Below are positions 56,994-64,000 of a stretch of DNA of 64,000 nucleotides, piece by piece; the stretch's first letter is position 1; the number at the start of each line of letters is the position of its first letter. This DNA comes from Bicyclus anynana (lineage: Eukaryota > Arthropoda > Insecta > Lepidoptera > Nymphalidae). The DNA lies in the NCBI RefSeq assembly GCF_947172395.1, contig NC_069100.1, forward strand, positions 9,824,109-9,888,108, read 5' to 3'. Under the pieces are notes generated by a model. It was given only the letters and a program-made list of their open reading frames with translations, made no database searches and was not told the DNA's origin. The position numbers and the translations under genes were made by a program.

Positions 56994-57500
56994 CTAGCGG
57001 ACGCCCGCGACTTCGTCCGCGTGAAACTCGATGTAAACTTTCAACTACCTCTACCCTACCCCTACCCTACCCTACCCCTACCCTACCCCTACCGTACCCT
57101 ACCCCTATCCTACCCCTACCCTACCCTACTATACCCCTACCCTACCCTACCCCTACTATACCCCTACCCTACCCTACCCTACCCCTACTATACCCCTACC
57201 CTACCCTTACTCTACCCCTACCCTACGTTGAAATTTTTCCTGAATTTTCTTTGCTATAAACCTCACGGAGCCCGAGACCTTTTCAACGAATGCAAAACCG
57301 TGGAAATCGGTTCGTGCGTTCTGGAGTTATAGCGTCAGGAAGGAAAACCCGACTTTTATTTTATTTTATTTTTTAATTTTTTTTATAAAAAGTATCCTAT
57401 GTCCTTCTCCTGGCTCTAAACTACCTCCCTGCCAATTTTCAGCTAAATCAGTTTAGCCGTTCTTGAGTTACAAGTGGAATAACTAACACGACTTTCTTTT
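56994..57500 (-). mobile_element. Helitron with expanded CCCTA-rich array
   Basis: CTAGCGGACGCCCGCGACTTCGTCCGCGTG (reversed 3' end, T/A flank) followed by the array at 57048-57226. Then come Helitron internal tracts (CCTCACGGAGCCCGAGACC, CTACCTCCCTGCCAATTTTC). The far TC end is not clear. Confidence 0.7.
57048..57226. repeat. CCCTA/CCCCTA minisatellite
   Basis: Mixed CCCTA and CCCCTA units with a higher-order CCCTACTATACCCCTA variant repeated four times. The translated PYPTLPLPYPYP-type frame is an artefact of the array. Confidence 0.93.
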
Positions 57501-57721
57501 TCTTCTTTTTTTTTTACAAGGCTAGAACCAAAGTGTTCAGACAGTGTTTAGATTTAGAATGCAAACGTATAACAAGTGTTTGTAAAGGATATGTCGCAGG
57601 GATATGATAAAAACACGGATTTCATCAATTTCCTAAGGGATTTGACCAAATCACGGAGAATGTTAAAATAACAACACGATTTAATCTTTTCCCTAAACTT
57701 TAATGAATTGAACAAATCCCT

Positions 57722-57775
57722 GAATTTTTTACACGAAAACTGATATCATCATATCAGTTTTCGTGTAAAAAATTC
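57722..57775. repeat. Perfect 25-bp-arm hairpin
   Basis: Arms 57722-57746 and 57751-57775, loop CATC. An imperfect outer pairing (AACAAATCCCTGAATTTTTT with AAAAAATTCAGGGGTTTGTT) extends it. Confidence 0.95.
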
Positions 57776-57806
57776 GTTGTAAAAAATTCAGGGGTTTGTT
57801 TGTTCA

Positions 57807-57858
57807 ATTTTCATAGAATATGGCTGAGACGATGGTCTCAGCCATATTCTATGAAAAT
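57807..57858. repeat. Perfect 24-bp-arm hairpin
   Basis: Arms 57807-57830 and 57835-57858, loop GATG, which is the complement of the loop of the hairpin 31 bp upstream. Confidence 0.95.
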
Positions 57859-57864
57859 CCGATG

Positions 57865-58180
57865 AGCCAATCTAAAGATAAAGACGTTTTTCCATTGTGA
57901 TAAAAATAATTTCTGATATAAAAGTCCTTATAGTGTTTTCCCCATTTTTTTATTTTAGCTTGAATACCTACAATAATTATAATATGTTTATTTGTGTAGG
58001 TGCTTTGTGAACCCCATTCATATTTAAGTGGGGTTCACGCGAGACACCTGTCGACAATATCGGCTTTTGGATGAGTCAGGTTGCTTGGCAGTTACAAATA
58101 GGGCTTCATAAACTCTTTTTGTTATAGAGAACCGTCGATACATTTTATTTGGCTTCTAATGCATTTAGATTCCGAGTTAT
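57865..58180. other. Unassigned DNA
   Basis: Small inverted pair GAACCCCATTCATATTTAAGTGGGGTTC at about 58010. No gene. Confidence 0.45.
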
Positions 58181-58184
58181 TATC

Positions 58185-58390
58185 TGTATATACCAATCCC
58201 ACAAATATTATAATCGCTTCTTTGGATGCATTTAAGGATGTTTGTAACTCCTTTACGCAAAAACCACTAAATGAATTTAGCTGGGGTTTGGAATTGATAT
58301 ACGATACTTTTTTTCCCCGGAAATATGGTTGGTTCTGCGGTATTTGTGATTACTGAATTTCACCCAGACGAAGTTCCAGGCGCCTTCTAG
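58185..58390 (+). mobile_element. Degraded Helitron ending in CTAGT
   Basis: ACAAATATTATAATCGC start region, GGAAATATGGTTGGTTCTGC, CACCCAGACGAAGTTCCAGG, terminal CTAG at 58387-58390 followed by T. Confidence 0.65.
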
Positions 58391-58398
58391 TAATGAAT

Positions 58399-58599
58399 CA
58401 TCGACATCATCATTATCAACCTATATTCGGCTCCTTGCTGAGCTCGAGTCTCCTCTCAGAATAAGAGAGGTTAGGAAAATAGTCCACCACGATGGCCCAA
58501 TGCAGATCGGCAGACTCGTAGAGAATTAAGAAAATTCTCTGATAAGCAGGTTTCCTCACGATTTTTTTCCTTCATCGTTTGAGACACGTGATATTTAAT
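58399..58599 (-). mobile_element. SINE family B, truncated, with 11-bp TSD
   Basis: Flanked by TAGTAATGAAT at 58388-58398 and 58600-58610. The left TSD overlaps the CTAGT end of the Helitron, so the SINE landed at its boundary. Body matches GCTGAGCTCGAGTCTCCTCT through GAGACACGTGATATTTAATT; tRNA head absent. Confidence 0.88.
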
Positions 58600-58700
58600 T
58601 AGTAATGAATAATTGTACAAAAACTGTTTAACATACAAATTTTTATTTTTATAATATTTAATAAGTCCCGCTGGAAACATGGATTTTCCAAATGAATTTT

Positions 58701-58898
58701 CCACCCTACCGGCAAAGATGTATCGCCAAGCGATTTAGCGTTCCGTACGATGCCGCGGCAAAACCGTCAGAGTATGGGTATAGGGTAAAATAAACTTGTA
58801 ACTATTCCAAGTAAGCCCGCTTACATCTTGGATTGCATCGTCAAATTAGGTGAGATAGCAGTCAAGGGCTAATTTGTCACAGAATAAATAAATAAAAC
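58701..58898 (+). mobile_element. SINE family A, divergent subfamily, truncated
   Basis: CACCCTACCGGCAAAGATGT, AAAACCGTCAGAGTATGGGT, GTCAAGGGCTAATTTGTCA CAGAATAAA. Same variant body as 19880 and 55271. Confidence 0.8.
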
Positions 58899-58934
58899 TT
58901 TTTTATAGGAATGGAAATGTTTTTTTACAGTGGC

Positions 58935-59018
58935 ATTCATAGACGTTGAAGGGGCACTACCAGGGGATCATTCGACCGACACTCAGCGGCTGAATGATCC
59001 CCTACAACGTCTATGAAT
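58935..59018. repeat. Two-part imperfect hairpin
   Basis: Outer arms 58935-58948 / 59005-59018 (14 bp) and inner arms 58962-58973 / 58992-59003 (12 bp), separated by a 13-nt one-sided bulge and an 18-nt loop. Confidence 0.88.
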
Positions 59019-59302
59019 CTCTATGTGGATCATGTTATGTTTAACGCTTAGGGTTTGTTTAACGTTCGCAGCCAAGGTGAGGTGATAACAGCTGATAAGG
59101 ATTGCCTTGATTATAATTGATGCGTCAATGCACTTAAATATACATAGTGGTGTGTTATTATAACAGTTGACGGAATAGAAATTGCCCACCAGTGGGCCTA
59201 TTCACTATTTTGGTCCATTATCAACCTATTAAAATAAACATCAAATAAATTGACAAAATACTAATACCGGATAACGTTTGTTATATAGAATCTTAATTTT
59301 TT

Positions 59303-59617
59303 ACTTAATATTATAATGCTGAAGAGTTTGTTTGTTTGCTTGAACGCGCTAATCTCAGGAACTACTGTTTCGAAAATTCTTTCAGTGTTAGATAGCCCAT
59401 TTAACGAGGAAGGCTATATGCTATATATTAAGGTTTAAGATTTTATTTATTCTCATAAAATGACTTAACCGCTAACATGAGATCATAATTTTTAACTTAT
59501 ATTACTTCGCCATCATATTTTTCGCTATTACTCACTGAATGCATTAGTTCAGTAGTATTATCCCCGTATTTCTACGGGAACAGGAACCACGCGGGTGAAA
59601 CCGCTTAGCGACAGCTA
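59303..59617 (+). mobile_element. Helitron split by ~130-bp insertion
   Basis: AATATTATAATGCTGAAGAG to GCTATATATTA, then about 130 bp of unrelated sequence (59431-59560), then TCCCCGTATTTCTACGGGAA to GCGACAGCTAG, followed by T. Confidence 0.75.
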
Positions 59618-59811
59618 GTTTCGTAAATGTCAACTTGCATACGTCAAAGATAGTGAATAAAATAAATAAATACATAATTGTGTAAGTTGATAAAAAAATT
59701 ACCGCGGCAGTTCCCGAGTGCCAAAAGTATTTTTTTTCTAGCCAGAGAACCACTGCCCGCCACTGTCAACTTTTCGACCGTTAGAATATGAGCATGTAGG
59801 TTTCCTTATGA

Positions 59812-60278
59812 AAGACCTCATCATCATCATTATCATATCAGCCGATGGACGTCCACTGCAGGACATAGGCCTTTTGTAGGGACTTCCAAACATCACGATA
59901 CTGAGCCACCTGCATCCAGCGAATCCCTGCGACTCGCTTGATGTCGTCAGTCCACCTGGTGGAGGTTGGTCAACACTACGCTTGCTAGTGCGGGGTCTCC
60001 ATTTCAGCACTTTGGAATCCCAACGTCCATCGGCTCTTCGAACTATGTGCCCCGCCCACTTCAGCTACTTCAGCTTCGCAACTCGTTGAGCTATGTCGGT
60101 GACTTTGGTTCTTCTGCAGATCTCCTCATTTCTGATTCGATCACGCATAGATACTCCTAACATAGCTCGTTCCATCGCCCGCTGCGTGACACTGAGCCTT
60201 CTTATGAGGCCCATAGTTAGCGACCAAGTCTCAGAACCATAGGTCATCACTGGCAACACGCACTGTTTGATGAAAGAC
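59812..60278 (-). mobile_element. RTE-like LINE ORF C-terminus, longest copy
   Basis: Minus-strand frame 60259-60065 reads LPVMTYGSETW, SVTQRAMERAMLGVSMRDRI and RRRTKVTDIAQRVAKLK, hallmark sequence of the C-terminal region of RTE-type reverse transcriptase ORFs. It continues with a frameshift into LKWRPRTSKRSV...DVWKS and ends at GGACGTCCATCGGCTGATAT plus a (GAT)n tail. It lies 40 bp upstream of the first exon of the gene at 60319. Not functional. Confidence 0.88.
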
Positions 60279-60318
60279 CTAATAAAGTGTAATGAACTAA
60301 GAATATTTTTTTTTTCAG

Positions 60319-60531
60319 ATGGCGTAGCAACAAGAATACACGTCTGTGTTGGATAAAAAAATTAAAGACCCGCATAAGTGAAGTTCACAGTGATAATACT
60401 GTTCCTTAACTTTAAAAGAAATCGTGTAAAATATTATGTACCTATGTTAAGTGAAGTGAAGTCAAACAAAATTCAAAATGGCGGACAGCGATGGACCTGT
60501 CACAGTCAGTGACTTGCCGATGACTTTTCAA
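60319..60531 (+). CDS. First coding exon with 5' UTR of an unidentified gene (CDS 60478-60531)
   Basis: A pyrimidine-rich tract ending TTTTTTTTTCAG at 60318 is followed by about 160 nt of leader. An ATG in good context (caaaATGG) at 60478 then opens 18 codons, MADSDGPVTVSDLPMTFQ, ending at a consensus GTAAGT donor at 60532. The exon therefore ends in phase 0. The leader has two tiny upstream ORFs, one of them ATG GCG TAG at the very start of the exon. I do not recognise the protein. No convincing second exon was found up to the window edge, so the rest probably lies to the right. The N-terminus has no signal peptide and looks cytosolic or nuclear. Confidence 0.62.
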
Positions 60532-60622
60532 GTAAGTTTTCCTGAAAATCAATTAAAAGCCTCAATTTAAGTTTTAGTGGTAGAGCTTTTCTGATGAAGC
60601 CCATCTGGAGAAGTATATATAT

Positions 60623-60743
60623 TTCCGGAGGTCCTGGGTTCGATCCCTGGACCGATTAAGAAAACCCTAATCGGCCCGGAATCGGTCTGGCTGGTGGAAG
60701 GCTTCGGCCGTGGCTAGTTTCCACTCTACCGGCAAAGACTTTG
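60623..60743 (+). mobile_element. SINE family A head fragment in intron 1 of the 60478 gene
   Basis: CCGGAGGTCCTGGGTTCGATCCC, CCGATTAAGAAAACCCTAATCGGCC (an inverted duplication of the linker) and GGCTTCGGCCGTGGCTAG, ending within the body. Confidence 0.85.
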
Positions 60744-60854
60744 CAAAAATGAGACCTTACCCTCAGAACTCACAACCAACCTATTTTTTATTTTGTGTAA
60801 CCTTTACGTATGGAGGCTACCCTAAATACTTATTCACGCCACATCATAGTAAAC

Positions 60855-61010
60855 AATACCTGTTAAAGAGACGTCGGGTCTTCTCCGACTCGTGTAAGAC
60901 GGGGCGGGGGTACTGGCCTCGAGGCAATGCCTCCTAGCCCGGGCGTGTCGCGGGGGATCTTACTAACCCGGTGTTTTCTTCCAACCCCTTGCCGGGGTTG
61001 TACCTGTTAA
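60855..61010. repeat. GC-rich repeat fragment
   Basis: ACGTCGGGTCTTCTCCGACTCG, GCCTCCTAGCCCGGGCGTGTCG and CCCCTTGCCGGGGTTG have the look of a LINE 3' region, but no second copy lies in the window. Confidence 0.4.
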
Positions 61011-61014
61011 CGAT

Positions 61015-62025
61015 GACTGATGAATAGACAGCATTAGAAATTGCCAACAAGATTTATTTCCAAGTTAATCTCTAAAGAGTTAATGTCTAAATCATTAACA
61101 ACTTCACAAGTATGTATTAATGGAATAATGATGCAAATATAACAGTTGAGTAACACAGAACACTGTGCGTAGGTTTTCGTAACTAGTTCCGTTATGCTTG
61201 CTTGGATGTCGTTACAAAACTGAATAACTTACTGGTTGTCGGTGGATACATATCCTAATGGTTGTTGATTATGAAGGATTGATATAATAAGAAAATGCCG
61301 GCCATGTGTGTGTCTGGTGACGACACGCTTCAGGTACTGTAGAACAGAGTATATGGTTTTAATTTCAACTCGATACCTCTACGCGTTCCCGAGATTTTGG
61401 TTTTGGTAGACAGGCAATAAAATAATAATGATTTTAAGATGCACTTTTTTTTAGCTTTTAAGGTACATGCGAACGTCACTCACAATAAATCATTGAAGGT
61501 GATGAAACCTAAGATATCATGATTAGAAGTGAAAATTGTATTAAATTTTTAAAACTAGAAAGGTGATGGTCCATTTCATATCCACTCTTCACTCTTGTAC
61601 CCCAAATCATTAAAATTTAAAAATCCAAGGATTTTATTAAAATCTAAATAATAAGTCAATAAATCTAACTAAATAAAAAGAAATTAATAAAATTAAAACC
61701 TAAATTTTTTAGTTATACCAAAATGGCGCCCATAAAGCAACTATGACATGACAATTAACAGCAAACGTCAAATCGACTACTGCATTGAAAACGTCATTTT
61801 ATTTTATTTCCGCCAGGGTGCAACAACTGATCCTGGGCTCCATACAATTTTGGACCATCTCCTTTAGACAATTTCATCGTTTATTTCAATGTCCGGTTAT
61901 CGAATCAAAAAAAAAAATACTACATCGTATGTAGTTTGTTACAACAATAATTTTGGTACCAATATTACAATGTGGTTCAAAAGTTAGGGTATATCAAAAA
62001 CTAAAAACATTTTTCGAGTTAAGCC
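61015..62025. other. Unassigned AT-rich DNA (intron of the 60478 gene if it continues)
   Basis: I looked for a phase-0 second exon and found none convincing. Confidence 0.45.
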
Positions 62026-62034
62026 GCTGGTCTA

Positions 62035-62110
62035 TTTACAATCCTGTAACGTAAACGTTTCAAAAGTGCTTTTCTAATAAGCCTAGTTAAAATGAATTAA
62101 TTTTGCATTA
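62035..62110 (+). mobile_element. LINE 3' terminus remnant
   Basis: TAACGTAAACGTTTCAAAAGTGCTTTTCTAATAAGCCTAGTTAAAATGAATTAATTTTG matches the end at 27150. Confidence 0.55.
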
Positions 62111-62114
62111 GATT

Positions 62115-62650
62115 GTTGATTTTGAAAAATATACTTAACATGACTGTAAGCTACAGCAATTATTGTTTTCAAGTCTCAAATTAACTTAACGCAGGCGTAT
62201 ATAGTAACTACATAACATCAAAGACTTCCGCACAATTAAGCAAATAAGAAACTTGACACATCTGACATAAATACGATAGTAATCCTCACCAGCGCACTAA
62301 TAGACGCCGAGGTCAGTTCTTTTGACACCAATAACTTCTACAACCCGATTAAGTGACTGAGTATGATGACTATTGCTAATGTCAATAGGTGCCACGAAAT
62401 GCACAGGATGTATCAATATCTTGGGTTCATTCATCAGTTTGACAGGAAAATGAAAACATCCCATTTCTGAGACTTTAAAGGAAGATTTTTTTTAAATGTT
62501 CGATGGAGAGTTCACATTTTCGTTTATTCTTTTATTCGCTTATAGTATTCTCAAGTCCATACATTTATGTAGTATGCGCTTAATTCCGAGTCCGCTCTGA
62601 ACACGAGGCGTATAATAGCTGAACAGTACACGAAAACAGAAAATATATGC
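62115..62650. other. Unassigned AT-rich DNA
   Basis: No feature seen. Confidence 0.45.
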
Positions 62651-62654
62651 CAGC

Positions 62655-63017
62655 GGCAGTGGCGTAACGTGCCTTGGAGGGGCCCTATGGCCCTATATGA
62701 TATATCAAATTTAATTGGGGGGCCCAAGTTAAGGGTAACTTACAAAAGAAACAAAAATTCTTGCCTAATAAATATGACAGTGACTTAACCGACGCACGAT
62801 GTTTCCAATATTTGGATGCCCCGGCAAATAAAGAGATTACTTTTATTGACTTTTTCATTTCTGAAGTTAAATGCTATAGGCAGTTTTTTTCTGGGAAGCA
62901 CCAAATTCAGTGAGATTGTGGATTACATTTTACAAATTTTTGCTTTCACACGTAAGGGGCCTCTGTAGTCCGGGGGTTCCGTATCATTGATACAGCTGGT
63001 ACAGAGGCCCTGGCCAG
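62655..63017 (+). repeat. Dispersed repeat P, copy 2
   Basis: Begins GCAGTGGCGTAACGTGCC; shared blocks with 29869: ACAAAAGAAACAAAAATTCT, TGACAGTGACTTAACC, TTTTCTGGGAAGCACC, GGGGGTTCCGTATCATTGATAC. Starts and ends resemble a short DNA transposon. Confidence 0.72.
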
Positions 63018-63424
63018 CGGGGTTCTGTTTGTTGCAACATCAGAGCAGGCTAGAAATTTGGTTCTTCGTTCCTGCTTCGCACTGCGAAATTATGGAACGC
63101 TTCCGGTTTCCCTAACCACTACAACATATTCAAGTTAATAGTAAATAGGCAAAAAGTGCATTGAACCATTGGCTGCATCATGGCTGATAGTCAGGCATGA
63201 TTGCTGCCAAACGCTCCGTAGAATGAAAAAAAAATGAATAATTATCAATCTACAAAAAAATATACGTATTCAATTTTTTTTTTCTAATTTTTACAAATTT
63301 GAAAACTACTTATAGAGTCATAAACTTGAACTTTAAGCAGTGACTGTGTTTCTACACAGCGAAACGAAATTCGACATTTTCAGAATGATGTCATTAAATT
63401 GATCAAAACGCTCGAAACATAATT

Positions 63425-63560
63425 AAACTTTATAATGTACGGGACATGGGCGCCATGTTGATTGCGATGACGTCACTTCCGCTCACGTCCGCTCCAATTA
63501 CACACACCACACTTCATGGTGGAATGCCCATTGCCCCGCAGACGATGTCGGTACCTACTT
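63425..63560. promoter_or_regulatory. CpG-rich segment with a CRE-like/ETS-like composite
   Basis: GATGACGTCACTTCCGCTCACG contains a full CRE palindrome (TGACGTCA) overlapping an ETS-type site (CGGAAGTGA on minus), next to GGGCGCCATGTTG. It could be a promoter for a gene outside the window or part of a repeat. No transcript feature supports it. Confidence 0.25.
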
Positions 63561-63647
63561 CACTAGATTTAGCACAACACTAAATGAATGACGCTCTCGA
63601 TAACTATTTTTTAGACAAAATTCTAGTGTCACAGTGATAGTTGCCAT

Positions 63648-63798
63648 ACTCCCCCGAAACAGCTGGACCGATTTTGATGAAGTTTTATATGTATATTCGA
63701 TAGGTCTAAGAATAGATGTTATCTATTTTTCATACCCTAAGTGATTAGGGTGGTCTACCCCAAAATATAAGGCAAAACATTGTTGCCGGAACAGCTAG
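63648..63798 (+). mobile_element. Helitron-like element end
   Basis: CAGCTGGACCGATTTTGATGAA, CCTAAGTGATTAGGGTGGTC, ending GGAACAGCTAG followed by T. Confidence 0.55.
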
Positions 63799-64000
63799 TA
63801 CATTAACTATGAATATTTTTGTTCCTCCTTTTTTCCTCTTCTTTATGGAACAGTGGCTACATTTTGTCTGTTTTCTATCTATTGTGGTAGAAACGTACCT
63901 ACTAGATTTCCCATCCAGTGCCCATTGCACTTGGCTGTGAATACTGTTCTCCCTTATTCGAAGTACGATAAACGAACCTTCTTTTTGTTTCGGGGGTCTC

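Noticed and set aside
57048..57226. Telomere-like repeat
   Set aside because: Insect telomeres are TTAGG/CCTAA; these irregular CCCTA/CCCCTA units belong to a Helitron end.
57021..57332. 103-residue open frame rich in proline, tyrosine and leucine
   Set aside because: Pure translation of the CCCTA-rich minisatellite; no start context, no homologous protein features.
60065..60259. Conserved 64-residue protein on minus strand
   Set aside because: It is the RTE-like ORF C-terminal region with a downstream frameshift and several other copies in the window.
1..64000. CRISPR arrays, prophage, operons or a viral insertion
   Set aside because: No regularly spaced direct repeats, no bacterial-type genes, no long ORFs and no recognisable viral protein sequence.

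Overview
This window looks like gene-poor nuclear DNA from a lepidopteran, probably a butterfly; I cannot name the species. The grounds are the AT-rich background, short GT-AG exons separated by introns full of repeats, and a repeat set typical of moths and butterflies: tRNA-headed SINEs, RTE-like and CR1-like LINE 3' ends, Helitrons that end in CTAGT, and small foldback elements. There are no prokaryotic operons, CRISPR arrays or phage modules, and no long ORF. Most open frames in the window are chance reading frames or decayed retrotransposon sequence. || Two stretches look like cellular protein genes. (1) Minus strand, 27045 to 23536: a complete four-exon gene (87, 123, 111 and 93 coding nt, all introns phase 0) for a 137-residue secreted protein with a signal peptide and one six-cysteine chitin-binding type-2 (CBM14/peritrophin-A) domain. 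It resembles the CPAP1-type cuticle proteins, which automatic annotation often labels 'U-scoloptoxin(01)-like'. (2) Plus strand, 60319-60531: a first coding exon with a 5' UTR, giving 18 N-terminal residues (MADSDGPVTVSDLPMTFQ) before a GTAAGT donor. The rest of that gene was not found and probably lies beyond the right edge. A possible non-coding first exon/promoter for it is at about 52990-53180. || Layout: 1-7 kb holds a truncated SINE, a Helitron, LINE 3' ends, two RTE-like fragments and a near-perfect 36-bp-arm hairpin. 7-23 kb holds SINEs, Helitrons, a CCCTA-rich array, a CR1-like LINE tail, and a full-length SINE with a 14-bp target-site duplication. 23.5-27.1 kb is the chitin-binding-domain gene, with SINE and RTE pieces in its introns. 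27-47 kb is the densest repeat mosaic, with nested and back-to-back SINEs, MITEs and GC-rich repeats. 47-58 kb is AT-rich, with a second CR1-like tail, a second copy of a ~450-bp unclassified repeat, a large-TIR MITE, a TGTA microsatellite, a second CCCTA-rich array and a pair of perfect hairpins. 58-64 kb has a Helitron, SINEs, the longest RTE-like fragment, the start of gene 2 and another Helitron tail. || I found no novel multi-gene system. The most unusual non-genic signal is a set of near-perfect short-loop hairpins (4324, 22468, 37825, 46735, 57722 and 57807), two of them only 31 bp apart.
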